A stretch of DNA of 64,000 bases, from assembly GCF_009905725.1 (NCBI RefSeq), contig NZ_JAAAKV010000003.1, positions 276,808 through 340,807 of the forward strand, written 5' to 3'. This stretch comes from Emticicia sp. CRIBPO. Its GTDB lineage: Bacteria; Bacteroidota; Bacteroidia; Cytophagales; Spirosomataceae. The notes under the pieces are model-generated. The model was not told where the DNA came from. It did not search any database and saw nothing but the letters and a program-made list of their open reading frames with translations. Shown here one piece after another: positions 25,002-33,232 of this stretch (positions are counted from its first letter, which is position 1; each line of letters starts with the position of its first letter). Position numbers and translations under genes: made by a program.

Positions 25002-26138
25002 CTATATTCTGTCCTTAAATGTTTCGTAACCAAAGCTTTTCAAAAGCTCAAAGCTCTCATCTTCACGCCATACCCCGATAGATGGCAGCCCAACCCCGTT
25101 GAAAGTGGTGGTTTTGACCATGGTATAATGGATCATGTCGTCGAAAATCAAGGTATCTCCGATCTGAAGCGGCTTTTCAAAAGAATAATCACCAAGGTAG
25201 TCCCCGGCCAGACAGGTCATACCTCCCAGTCTGTATGTCGGTTTTCCCGCTACGGCATCCGTAGCCCCCCATACTTTTGGTTTGTAGGGCATTTCAAGGG
25301 TATCCGGCATGTGGGCCGCAAAAGATACATCAAGGATGGCCACATCAACACCCTGGGCATCTACGATGTCCAGCACTTTTGAGGACAGGTAGCCTGTCTG
25401 CCAGGCGATGGCAGAGCCCGGCTCCATGATGATATCCAGGTTGTAGGTTTCTTTTAATCTTTTTACCTGTGCGATCAGGTGGTCGTGATCGTATCCGGCC
25501 CTGGTCATCAGGTGTCCGCCACCCATGTTGAGCCATTTGACCTGGTGCAGCAGATCTCCGAATTTTTCTTCGACATGCACCAGTGTGCGTTCCAGTACAA
25601 ATGAGTCGTTTTCACACATCGTATGAAAATGGAGGCCTTCAACGCCTTCAGGCAGCGTATCTCCCAAAGCTTCACGGGTGATGCCCAGTCTTGATCCGAC
25701 AATGCACGGATTATACATGTCGGTCTCTACTTCAGCATATTGTGGGTTGACCCTCAGGCCTATGGAGATCTTTCTTTCGTAGCTTTCTGTCTGTTTTCTG
25801 AATTGATTCAGTTGGGAAAGCGAATTGAAAGTAATATGAGAACTGTAACTCAAAAGCTCATCGAATTCTTCCGGTTTGTAAGCCGGGGCGTAAGTGTGGG
25901 CAAAACACTTCATTTCTTCAAAAATCAGCCTGGCTTCATTTAATGAACTGGCGGTAGCACCCGAAAGGTATTTTTTTACCAACGGAAAAGTGCTGTACAT
26001 CGAAAAACCTTTCAAAGCGAGAATGATTTCTGCTCCTGACCTGGTTTGTACGTCGTTCAGTAGTGTCAGATTTCTTTTTAATAGTTTTTCCTCCAGAACA
26101 TAACAAGGAGAAGGTATTTGTGAGAAGTCGATTGCCAT
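25002..26138 (-). CDS. nspC: Carboxynorspermidine/carboxyspermidine decarboxylase
   Basis: A 378-residue fold-III PLP decarboxylase that makes (nor)spermidine from its carboxylated precursor. The N-terminus SQIPSPCYVLEEKLL and the PLP lysine in EIILALKGFSMYS are characteristic, as are LGGMTCLAGDYLGDYSF (Cys of the active site) and the FDDMIHYTMVKTTTFNGV block. Length is normal. Its partner, carboxynorspermidine dehydrogenase, lies immediately upstream on the same strand but 178 bases and a strong terminator apart, so the two are probably separate transcripts in the same pathway. Confidence 0.93.
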   Translation of the reverse strand: MAIDFSQIPSPCYVLEEKLLKRNLTLLNDVQTRSGAEIILALKGFSMYSTFPLVKKYLSGATASSLNEARLIFEEMKCFAHTYAPAYKPEEFDELLSYSSHITFNSLSQLNQFRKQTESYERKISIGLRVNPQYAEVETDMYNPCIVGSRLGITREALGDTLPEGVEGLHFHTMCENDSFVLERTLVHVEEKFGDLLHQVKWLNMGGGHLMTRAGYDHDHLIAQVKRLKETYNLDIIMEPGSAIAWQTGYLSSKVLDIVDAQGVDVAILDVSFAAHMPDTLEMPYKPKVWGATDAVAGKPTYRLGGMTCLAGDYLGDYSFEKPLQIGDTLIFDDMIHYTMVKTTTFNGVGLPSIGVWREDESFELLKSFGYETFKDRI

Positions 26139-26157
26139 ATGTTTTTGAAAATTTGTG

Positions 26158-26165
26158 CAAAGTTA
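26158..26165 (-). promoter_or_regulatory. Candidate -7 element of nspC
   Basis: Minus-strand TAACTTTG, 20 nt upstream of ATG 26138. Confidence 0.5.
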
Positions 26166-26282
26166 GTAAAAAGCTGAAATGGAATCATGAAATAAATGTA
26201 AATCCCGCCAAGGGGCTCCTTCACTTCAAAGTAACGCTATTAGAGAATTCCCCGTTACCGGATTTAAAGCTAGCAACTTATA

Positions 26283-26310
26283 TAAAAAAGAAACGCCCGG
26301 AGGCGTCTCT
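26283..26310 (-). terminator. Intrinsic terminator after carboxynorspermidine dehydrogenase
   Basis: Minus-strand stem AGAGACGCC with GGCGTTTCT (one G-U), four-base loop, followed by TTTTTTATA; it begins 7 nt after the stop. Confidence 0.88.
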
Positions 26311-26316
26311 TTCTTC

Positions 26317-27528
26317 TTAATATTCGTGAGGTAACTCAATGTCTACTTTTTCGTTCCATGGCAGGCCGTGGATGTTGAGAAGCTCCATGAATGGATCCGG
26401 ATTAAGCTCTTCCACATTGTAGACGCCCGGTTTTTTCCATTCAGGATTGGTCAGCATCAGCATGGCACCAATCATAGCCGGCACACCTGTGGTATAAGAA
26501 ACCGCCTGTGAGCGGACCTCTTTGTAGGCCTCAGCATGATCGCAGTTGTTCCAGACATAATAAGTCCTGTCTTTTCCGTCTTTGATTCCTTTGATCTGGC
26601 ATCCGATAGAGGTCTGTCCGGTATAATTCTCACCCAATGACTCAGGCGGAGGCAATACGGCTTTCAAAAACTCAAGAGGAACCACATCCATACCCTGGAA
26701 TTTAATAGGGGCGATGCTGGTCATTCCCACATTTTCAAGCACCTGCAGGTGAGTGATGTAGGCTTGCCCGAAAGTCATCCAGAACCTGGCTCTTTTCAGG
26801 GTCGGGAAGTTCTTAACCAGCGATTCCAGTTCTTCATGATAAAGGACATAAGACTCTTTTGGGCCGATATTCGGGTAGTCTATCGGTTTATGGATAGACA
26901 TGGCCGGGATTTCAACCCACTCGCCGTTCTCCCAGTATCTGCCGGGCTGGGTAATTTCCCTGATATTGATTTCCGGGTTAAAATTGGTTGCAAAAGCTTT
27001 ACCATGATCTCCGGCATTGCAATCAATGATATCCAGGTAGTGCATTTCGTCAAAATAGTGCTTGTTGGCATAAGCGGTATAAACCTGGGTGACACCCGGG
27101 TCAAAACCACAACCCAGCAAAGCCATCAGGCCGGCTTCCTTGAACCTCTCCTGGTAAGCCCATTGCCAGCTGTATTCAAACTTCGCTACATCTTTGGGTT
27201 CGTAGTTGGCGGTGTCCAGGTAATGTACGCCTGTTTCAAGACAAGCGTCCATAATGGTCAGGTCCTGGTAAGGCAGGGCCACATTGATGATCATTTCCGG
27301 ACCGAAGCTTTTGATGAGGGCAACCAGCTCGGGCACATTGTCGGCATCGACTTTAGCTGTCTGGATGTCGACATTATGCATCTCCTTTATATCTGCAGCG
27401 ATTTTATCACATTTAGATTGTGTGCGACTGGCCAGCATGATTCCGGTGAAAACTCCGGAGTTCAGGGCACATTTGTGGGCAACGACCGTTCCGACACCTC
27501 CGGCACCAATAATTAAAACCTTTGACAT
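26317..27528 (-). CDS. Carboxynorspermidine dehydrogenase (saccharopine dehydrogenase family)
   Basis: A 403-residue NAD(P)H-dependent enzyme. It opens with a Rossmann motif VLIIGAGGVGTVVAHKCA and continues with MLASRTQSKCDKI, INVALPYQDLTIMDACLETG and GCGFDPGVTQVYTAYA, the pattern of the bacterial carboxy(nor)spermidine dehydrogenases that join aspartate semialdehyde to putrescine or diaminopropane. The adjacent nspC catalyses the next step, which supports this over lysine-pathway saccharopine dehydrogenase. It ends in a strong terminator; a -7 element lies 29 nt upstream of the ATG. Confidence 0.9.
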   Translation of the reverse strand: MSKVLIIGAGGVGTVVAHKCALNSGVFTGIMLASRTQSKCDKIAADIKEMHNVDIQTAKVDADNVPELVALIKSFGPEMIINVALPYQDLTIMDACLETGVHYLDTANYEPKDVAKFEYSWQWAYQERFKEAGLMALLGCGFDPGVTQVYTAYANKHYFDEMHYLDIIDCNAGDHGKAFATNFNPEINIREITQPGRYWENGEWVEIPAMSIHKPIDYPNIGPKESYVLYHEELESLVKNFPTLKRARFWMTFGQAYITHLQVLENVGMTSIAPIKFQGMDVVPLEFLKAVLPPPESLGENYTGQTSIGCQIKGIKDGKDRTYYVWNNCDHAEAYKEVRSQAVSYTTGVPAMIGAMLMLTNPEWKKPGVYNVEELNPDPFMELLNIHGLPWNEKVDIELPHEY

Positions 27529-27556
27529 TAATATGAATGATAATTTGATTGAGTGG

Positions 27557-27564
27557 CAAAATTA
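27557..27564 (-). promoter_or_regulatory. Candidate -7 element of carboxynorspermidine dehydrogenase
   Basis: Minus-strand TAATTTTG, 29 nt upstream of ATG 27528. Confidence 0.5.
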
Positions 27565-27675
27565 ATAAATAGATACTAATCTGCGGTATTAATTTTGGAT
27601 AACCTCGTAAAATTACATTTTTGCTACCTTTCGTTTTATTGTATTAATAAATTTTCATTAAAAATGGAAAATAAT

Positions 27676-27707
27676 TTTGAAATAATTATTAAATGGTGTT
27701 ATTTTTG
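27676..27707 (+). promoter_or_regulatory. Near-consensus Bacteroidota promoter of a small membrane protein
   Basis: TTTG at 27676-27679, a 20-nt spacer, then TATTTTTG at 27700-27707. Predicted transcription start near 27713, about 24 nt before ATG 27737. One of the two best promoters in the window. Confidence 0.7.
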
Positions 27708-27736
27708 TTCTATAAGCGTTATAAACAAAATTAAAA

Positions 27737-27823
27737 ATGGTAAAGTTGAGCAAAGGTATAATTCAAAATTTTGAGATTATACTGTTTTTCCTGGTAGCGA
27801 TCGTCATCATCCTCTCTTTATAA
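27737..27823 (+). CDS. Small single-helix membrane protein, 28 residues
   Basis: A short gene in an otherwise empty 298-base gap. From ATG 27737 it encodes a hydrophilic head with two Lys (MVKLSKGIIQNFE) followed by an unbroken hydrophobic stretch of about 15 residues (IILFFLVAIVIILSL) and TAA at 27821. That is one membrane-spanning helix with a positively charged N-terminus, likely inner membrane. The reason to believe it is the promoter: a near-consensus TTTG-N20-TATTTTTG pair ends 30 nt upstream. Its stop is 3 nt before the convergent hydroxylase gene's stop. Family and function unknown. Confidence 0.6.
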   Translation: MVKLSKGIIQNFEIILFFLVAIVIILSL

Positions 27824-27826
27824 ATT

Positions 27827-29986
27827 CTACACCTCATCAAGGTTCAGGGGCAGTTTACGTATCCTCTTACCTGTTAAAGCAAATATAGCGTTTCCTAGTG
27901 CAGGAGCAATAGGAGGTAGGCCGGGTTCGCCGACGCCGCCGGGTTTTTCCTCGTTTATTACCGCATAGGTTTCTATTTCAGGCATCTCATTGTTCCTGAG
28001 TATCAGGTAGTCATGGAAGTTGCTCTGGACACATGTCTCGTTCTCGAAGGTGATACCGCCTTTGATGGCCGCAGATAATCCCATCACTATATTCCCTTCC
28101 GTTTGGGCTTTTACATTGTCAGGGTTGACAAACATACCGCAGTCAATCACCGAAATGACTTTGTCTATTTTTACGGACTGGTCTTTTTTGGAAACAAATA
28201 CACAGGCGGCTGAAATGGAGTCAAAGGACCTGAAAATGGCCAGCCCTTTCGCTTTGCCTTCGGGTAACTTTTCATTCCAATTGCTTTTTTCAGCCAGCAT
28301 CTGGAGCACACCTTTAAATCTCGGGGCATCTCTGAGCAGGTCCAGTCTGAAAGCCAGCGGGTTTTTTCCTGCCTGATGAGCCATTTCGTCAATGAAACAT
28401 TCCTGGCCCCAGCCGAAATTGGACGCATACACAGATCTCCACCAGACGATGGGGATGGTCGTTTTTACCCTTGAATAAGACATTTTATGAACAGGAAAGC
28501 CATATTTGTGGTTTTCCTGGCTCAGTTCTTCACCCAGCCACGGATCGGCCTGGGTAGGCTGCAGTCCCTGGAAAACCTGGCCGAGGATAGATTCTCCGAC
28601 GGCCTGATGGTGTAATGCCTGAGGGCTTCCGTTCTTTCCGAGTACACCCTGCATTTTGCTCAGCATAGCCGGGCGGTAAGGCCCTTGGGAGATATCATCT
28701 TCCCTTGACCAGATCAGTTTGACCGGTTTATTAATTTTTTTGGAAATATCACAGGCTTCCAGTACAAAATCAAGATAAGCCTTACGGCCGAAAGCTCCTC
28801 CGAGAAGGGTTACATTGACTTTGATTTTATCGGCAGGTATGTTCAGGTATCCTGAAACTTCTGCCAGAGTGCCGTCCGGTCCTTGAACAGGGGCCCAGAT
28901 TTCGACGCTGCCGTCTTCTTTGACATGAACCGTGGCGTTTTCAGGTTCTATCGGGGCGTGAGCCAGGAAAGGTGTTTCGTAAATGGCCTCCAGTTTCTTT
29001 TCGCCGGCATGGTAAACCGCATCAAAATCTCCTTTTTCTTCGTGGTTGATGCCCGGTTTTTTAGCCTCTTCGTACATTTTCGCAAAGTAATCTGCTGAAT
29101 TCTGATTCAGGGTGCTTGTGCCGGCTTTCCATTCTACTTTGAGGGCTTTGGCTCCTTTCAAGGCTGCCCAGTAATTGGAGGCTACCACAGCGACCGCTTC
29201 AGACCTGGTATGCGGCATCGCCCTTTCGGATTTCATCACCTGTAAAACGCCTTTTACTTTCTTCGCTTCGGTGTCATCAATGCTGACGATGGTCTCATGG
29301 ATTTTAGGAGAATGCACCATTTTGGCGTACACCATCCCCGGAATTTCCACATCAATGCCATAAACGGCCTTGCCGCTCACCCTGTCCGGTACATCCAGAC
29401 GGGCGTTGTATTTTCCAAGGATTTTGAAATCTTTGGGGTCTTTGAGCTTCGGATTTTTCGGGATCTCGAAGGTCGCGGCCAGATCGGCCAGTTGTCCGTA
29501 GCCCAGGCTTTTACCTGAGGGCTTGTGTATGATTTTTCCGGCTTCTGCATAACATTCTGATGCCGGAGCTTTCCAGGTTTCAGCAGCGGCTTTGATCAGC
29601 AGTTCACGGGCAGCGGCTCCTGCTTTCCTGAGGGGCATCCACAGTCCTCTGACCGAACTGCTTCCTCCCGACAGCTGGCTGCCGTATTTACTGCGTCCGT
29701 CAGACTGGATGATCGTTACCTGGTCAAGGCTTACTTCCAGTTCTTCTGCCAGAAGCGAAGGCACTGCCTGGGTTGAACCCTGTCCCATATCGGGGCGGCT
29801 GTTTACCAGGGTGATTTTTCCGGTGTTATCTATGATGATGAACGGGTTGATCTCAAGAGAGAAGAACGCCGGTTTTACTTTGACGAGTGAAGAGGTTTTT
29901 GAGAAACCGTCAATGCCGATGCCTAAGCCGATACCGGCCAGACCGAGGCTTTTGAGGAAGTCTCTCCTTTGTATATTATTGCTCAT
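27827..29986 (-). CDS. Molybdopterin-binding large subunit of an isoquinoline-oxidoreductase-type hydroxylase
   Basis: A 719-residue large subunit of the xanthine dehydrogenase superfamily, IorB type. It begins with a Tat signal (QRRDFLKSLGLAGIGLGIG), so the folded enzyme is exported with its cofactors. Molybdopterin cytosine dinucleotide-binding blocks are recognisable: SRPDMGQGSTQAVPSLLAEE, GSQLSGGSSSVRG, EPENATVHV, GGAFGRKAYLDF, PVKLIWSREDD, RSVYASNFGWGQECFIDEMA and GGVGEPGLPPIAPALGNA with the catalytic Glu. The small [2Fe-2S] subunit gene lies 24 nt upstream. Substrates of this group are N-heterocycles or aldehydes; not determinable here. Confidence 0.9.
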   Translation of the reverse strand: MSNNIQRRDFLKSLGLAGIGLGIGIDGFSKTSSLVKVKPAFFSLEINPFIIIDNTGKITLVNSRPDMGQGSTQAVPSLLAEELEVSLDQVTIIQSDGRSKYGSQLSGGSSSVRGLWMPLRKAGAAARELLIKAAAETWKAPASECYAEAGKIIHKPSGKSLGYGQLADLAATFEIPKNPKLKDPKDFKILGKYNARLDVPDRVSGKAVYGIDVEIPGMVYAKMVHSPKIHETIVSIDDTEAKKVKGVLQVMKSERAMPHTRSEAVAVVASNYWAALKGAKALKVEWKAGTSTLNQNSADYFAKMYEEAKKPGINHEEKGDFDAVYHAGEKKLEAIYETPFLAHAPIEPENATVHVKEDGSVEIWAPVQGPDGTLAEVSGYLNIPADKIKVNVTLLGGAFGRKAYLDFVLEACDISKKINKPVKLIWSREDDISQGPYRPAMLSKMQGVLGKNGSPQALHHQAVGESILGQVFQGLQPTQADPWLGEELSQENHKYGFPVHKMSYSRVKTTIPIVWWRSVYASNFGWGQECFIDEMAHQAGKNPLAFRLDLLRDAPRFKGVLQMLAEKSNWNEKLPEGKAKGLAIFRSFDSISAACVFVSKKDQSVKIDKVISVIDCGMFVNPDNVKAQTEGNIVMGLSAAIKGGITFENETCVQSNFHDYLILRNNEMPEIETYAVINEEKPGGVGEPGLPPIAPALGNAIFALTGKRIRKLPLNLDEV

Positions 29987-30010
29987 GATTCCGTGTTTAA
30001 TAGTTTAATT

Positions 30011-30481
30011 TCAGGCTTTCAGGTTTTTCGCAGCCTTTTTGATGGCTTTGTTGATACGCTCATAGGTACCGCAACGGCATAAATTGCCGCTCATAAATCC
30101 TTTGATGTCTTCATCTGAAGGCTCAGGATTGGTTTTCAGTAATGCCAATGCCGACATGATCTGTCCCGACTGGCAATAACCGCACTGGGGAACCTGTTCT
30201 TCTATCCAGGCCTGCTGGATAATGTGAAGCGTTCCGGCCTCACTGATGCCTTCAATGGTGGTTATCTCAGCCTTTTTGGAGATTGTAGAAACAGGGATCT
30301 GGCAGGACCTTACGGCCTGACCGTCCATGTGTACGGTACATGCCCCGCATTGGGCCATGCCACAGCCAAACTTGGTGCCTTTCAAACCGGCTACGTCCCT
30401 GATGACCCAAAGCAGGGGCATATCGGGTTCGGCATCGATTTTTGTCTTCTTTTTGTTAATATTAAGGGTGTATGCTGCCAT
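30011..30481 (-). CDS. [2Fe-2S] small subunit of the molybdenum hydroxylase
   Basis: A 156-residue electron-transfer subunit, IorA type. The plant-type cluster ligands are in [16 protein letters not shown] with the fourth Cys in AVRSCQIPV; the second cluster ligands are in [11 protein letters not shown] and [13 protein letters not shown]. It precedes the large-subunit gene on the same strand by 24 nt, and the two form the complete alpha-beta enzyme of this class; a cytochrome c partner, often encoded with such exported pairs, is not in view. A -7 element lies 19 nt upstream. Confidence 0.93.
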   Translation of the reverse strand: MAAYTLNINKKKTKIDAEPDMPLLWVIRDVAGLKGTKFGCGMAQCGACTVHMDGQAVRSCQIPVSTISKKAEITTIEGISEAGTLHIIQQAWIEEQVPQCGYCQSGQIMSALALLKTNPEPSDEDIKGFMSGNLCRCGTYERINKAIKKAAKNLKA

Positions 30482-30500
30482 GATGATGATTAAACTTTAC

Positions 30501-30508
30501 CAAAAATA
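30501..30508 (-). promoter_or_regulatory. Candidate -7 element of the molybdenum hydroxylase operon
   Basis: Minus-strand TATTTTTG, 20 nt upstream of ATG 30481, back to back with a plus-strand element at 30531. Confidence 0.5.
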
Positions 30509-30530
30509 CGAATTTTGGACAATTACTCTC

Positions 30531-30538
30531 TAAATTTG
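30531..30538 (+). promoter_or_regulatory. Candidate -7 element of the threonine aldolase operon
   Basis: Plus-strand TAAATTTG, 21 nt upstream of ATG 30560. Confidence 0.5.
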
Positions 30539-30559
30539 GAATTTATTTTAAACTGACTC

Positions 30560-31582
30560 ATGAGGATTGATTTACGAAGTGACACGGTCACAAAACCCAC
30601 TGCCGGGATGCTTGAAGCTATGATGGCAGCCACTGTAGGAGACGATGTTTTTGGAGATGATCCTGCGGTCAATCAACTTGAGGAAAAAGCCGCACGGCTC
30701 TTCGGCATGGAATCGGCCCTTTTTTGTGCTTCGGGCACGATGACCAACCAGCTGGCCATTAAAGTACATACTTTTCCGGGCAGTGAAGTGATTTGTGACG
30801 AATTGTCACATATCTATTTGTATGAAGGCGGAGGAGTGGCTTCGAATTCGTTTTCTTCCGTGAAACTTCTGTCCGGTGACCGGGGGCGTATCAATGCTGC
30901 CCAGGTGAAGGACGCCATTAATAATCCGGAAGACATTCATTTGCCGGTAAGTTCCATGGTTTCTGTTGAAAATACGATGAACAAAGGAGGCGGGGCTTTT
31001 TATAACTTCAGTGATTTTGATGACATTAAAGAGGTTTGTCAGCAAAACGGCCTGGTTTTTCACCTTGATGGGGCCAGGTTGTTTAATGCCTTGGTTGAAA
31101 CAGGCGAAACTCCCCTGCAATATGGGAAAACCTTTGATTCCATATCAATCTGCCTTTCCAAAGGACTGGGATGTCCTGTGGGGTCGTTATTGCTGGGTAC
31201 TCACGAGATGATCAGGAAAGCCAGGAGATTCAGGAAATCGATGGGCGGAGGCTGGCGTCAGGCCGGATTTCTGGCTGCTGCGGGCATCTATGCCCTGGAT
31301 CATCACGTCGAGAGATTGAAACAAGACCACGAAAGAGCAAAGGTGATCGGAAAGGAGCTGTCCGGGAAAAGCTACATCAGAAATGTCTATCCGATTGACA
31401 CTAATATTATAATTTTTGAGCCTGTACAAACGATTTCACCTAATGAGTTCGTTTCAGTAATGAAATCGCACAACGTCCACATGGTCACTTTTGGCAAAAA
31501 CCTTGTCAGAATGGTTACTCATCTGGATTTTGATGATGATCAGCTGACACATTTGACACAGGTTTTAAAACAAGCTTTTTGA
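30560..31582 (+). CDS. ltaE: Low-specificity L-threonine aldolase
   Basis: A 340-residue fold-I PLP enzyme that cleaves L-threonine and allo-threonine to glycine and acetaldehyde. Start RIDLRSDTVTKPT, then GDDVFGDDPAVNQLE, CASGTMTNQLAIKVHT, VENTMNKGGGAFY, HLDGARLFNA and the PLP lysine in SICLSKGLGCPVGSLLLG are all diagnostic. The next gene starts inside its stop codon (TGATG), so the two are translationally coupled, although the partner is an exported barrel-like protein with no clear link to amino-acid metabolism. Confidence 0.93.
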   Translation: MRIDLRSDTVTKPTAGMLEAMMAATVGDDVFGDDPAVNQLEEKAARLFGMESALFCASGTMTNQLAIKVHTFPGSEVICDELSHIYLYEGGGVASNSFSSVKLLSGDRGRINAAQVKDAINNPEDIHLPVSSMVSVENTMNKGGGAFYNFSDFDDIKEVCQQNGLVFHLDGARLFNALVETGETPLQYGKTFDSISICLSKGLGCPVGSLLLGTHEMIRKARRFRKSMGGGWRQAGFLAAAGIYALDHHVERLKQDHERAKVIGKELSGKSYIRNVYPIDTNIIIFEPVQTISPNEFVSVMKSHNVHMVTFGKNLVRMVTHLDFDDDQLTHLTQVLKQAF

Positions 31583-32370
31583 TGAAATTAAAGGTTTTTT
31601 CGTTTCTGATGCCCGCTTTATTGGGGTATACTTTGTGTTTTTCTCAAAACAAGGAAATACATAATGACGCTATCAAAGTCAACCTGGCTGCTGCAGCCAC
31701 TAAAATCTACTCTGTACAACTTGAAAAAGGACTTTCAAAACACCTGAGCTTTACGCTGACCGGGTTTTACAGACAGAAATCCGGATTTCTGTTCTCAGAG
31801 CAGATGGACAGGCTGGCCAAAAGCCGGGGGCTGGGTCTTACAGGCGTTGATTTTGAATATATTTTTATAGACCAGGCCCAGATTGGGGTGAAGGGTTTTT
31901 CGCCCGAGCTTCGTTATTATATCGGCAACAAACCTTCCCGTTTTTTTGTCTCGGTTTTCGGGCAAATGGAAAATTTTGACATGACGGTTCCTGCTTCACT
32001 GAAAGCAAAGATTCGCGGTGACGAGTTTGAATTTAAGGCTCCCGTGGACTTCAACATCAAAACAATGTCAGGCGGAATATTGATCGGACGGCAGTTCAGA
32101 TGGAACAGGTTTGGCGTTGATTTTGTGATCATTGGCCCTCATATCGGGAAAGCCAGGGATGTGAAAGCAGAAGCCATCAGCTCGCTTTTGGGTGAACTGA
32201 CCGAAGATGAAAAAGCCTATCTAAGGCAAAGTGTGATTGAACGTTTTAAACTGGACCAGAGCCTTTACGGGGTTTCTGTAGGTGATGAACAGGCAGATAT
32301 AAAATCAGTTAAAAAAGTGCCTTACTTCGGTTTGAGAGGGCTTGGACTGAATTTGTTTTATTATTTCTGA
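31582..32370 (+). CDS. Exported outer-membrane-like protein of unknown function
   Basis: A 262-residue protein starting at ATG 31582, which overlaps the threonine aldolase stop by one base. Signal peptide residues 1-22 (ending GYTLCFSQ). The mature part has an N-terminal beta-rich region with KVNLAAAATKIYSVQLEKGL and LSFTLTGFYRQKSGF, then GFSPELRYYIG and FFVSVFGQ, alternating strand-like segments, and ends YFGLRGLGLNLFYYF with the C-terminal Phe usual for barrel proteins. It resembles small outer-membrane proteins annotated DUF3575 in this phylum, but that is a loose match. A strong terminator follows. Confidence 0.72.
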   Translation: MKLKVFSFLMPALLGYTLCFSQNKEIHNDAIKVNLAAAATKIYSVQLEKGLSKHLSFTLTGFYRQKSGFLFSEQMDRLAKSRGLGLTGVDFEYIFIDQAQIGVKGFSPELRYYIGNKPSRFFVSVFGQMENFDMTVPASLKAKIRGDEFEFKAPVDFNIKTMSGGILIGRQFRWNRFGVDFVIIGPHIGKARDVKAEAISSLLGELTEDEKAYLRQSVIERFKLDQSLYGVSVGDEQADIKSVKKVPYFGLRGLGLNLFYYF

Positions 32371-32409
32371 TCTCGTCTTATTGAATTTAACTGTATAGAG
32401 CAACATATG

Positions 32410-32443
32410 AAGAGATTCACACCCGAGTGTGAATCTCTTTTTT
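32410..32443 (+). terminator. Intrinsic terminator after the threonine aldolase operon
   Basis: Thirteen-bp perfect stem AAGAGATTCACAC with GTGTGAATCTCTT, loop CCGA, then a run of T. It lies between convergent genes. Confidence 0.9.
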
Positions 32444-32457
32444 ATTCAGACCTTCCG

Positions 32458-33063
32458 TCATTTCGGATAATTGGCGTGGGCTTTTACTTTGCGGATTTGC
32501 CGCAGGTGCCTGTCCACATGGCCCCACTGGTAGATCAGCACCTGGTGCATGTTCCTTGGGTTAGGGGTGTTCGTCAGTTCGTAATGGGCTCTGAGGTCGT
32601 TTTTCGTGGTTTCTATCAAATCTATGGCTATCGCCCGGCCCCGCAGGAAGAAAGTGAGGTTGTCTTTTCCTTTGATGTAGCCTGTGGGCCTTGTGTTCAG
32701 GGAGGAATTGTGAGGGGCGTCTTCCATGATGAATTCATGGTAATAGCTGTCGGGTCTGCTGGTTTTTCCCAGTTCGGGAGTGGGTTTGTTGCTGAAACCC
32801 ATAACCACTTCCCTCCACCAGATGACTTCCCATAATGCCAGGTGTTCTACCACTTCACCGATGGACCAGCGGTCTGGTGATTCCCTGAAGGACCATTGTT
32901 CGGGACTCAGGTTTTCAGTTTCTTTGACCAGCTCATCCCTGGTCCGTTTCAGGTTGTCAAGGGTGTACTTCCGGTCTTCTTCTGTCCAGAGTTTTTCCTG
33001 TGCCCCGGCAGAAATGCTGAATACAAAACAGATACAAAGACTCAAAAACGATATTTTTTTCAT
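32458..33063 (-). CDS. Exported DinB-family (four-helix metal-binding) protein
   Basis: A 201-residue protein with a signal peptide (residues 1-21, ending ISAGAQ), then a DinB/YfiT-like four-helix bundle. The usual metal-binding His residues are seen in WSIGEVVEHLALWE and QVLIYQWGHVDRHLRQIRK (H-x3-H). DinB-fold proteins include thiol-dependent transferases such as the bacillithiol-S-transferases; the bshA gene in this window shows the cell makes bacillithiol, but a role in the periplasm would be unusual. Single gene, convergent with the threonine aldolase operon. Confidence 0.82.
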   Translation of the reverse strand: MKKISFLSLCICFVFSISAGAQEKLWTEEDRKYTLDNLKRTRDELVKETENLSPEQWSFRESPDRWSIGEVVEHLALWEVIWWREVVMGFSNKPTPELGKTSRPDSYYHEFIMEDAPHNSSLNTRPTGYIKGKDNLTFFLRGRAIAIDLIETTKNDLRAHYELTNTPNPRNMHQVLIYQWGHVDRHLRQIRKVKAHANYPK

Positions 33064-33232
33064 TTTGATTTATTTTAAGAATCCTTCCCAGGCGTTTTCC
33101 GGAAGGGTTACTCCGGTTTCAGCCCGTTTGGATCCGGGTTTGAAAAAGGCAAAAGGTTTCCTGTCGCAGCTGGATATCTGTGAAGGGAGTTTCTGTTAAA
33201 ATACGAGGAGAAAATCAGAAGAGCCCGATGGC

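Noticed and set aside
26749-27516. Long plus-strand open frame (255 codons) opposite carboxynorspermidine dehydrogenase
   Set aside because: It is the antisense shadow of a well-supported gene; the translation has no family features and no promoter or start context.
33070-33192. Minus-strand 41-codon frame ending ETGVTLPENAWEGFLK after a short spacer, which reads like a coding tail
   Set aside because: No usable start codon and too short to place; may be a decayed fragment, but nothing else supports it.
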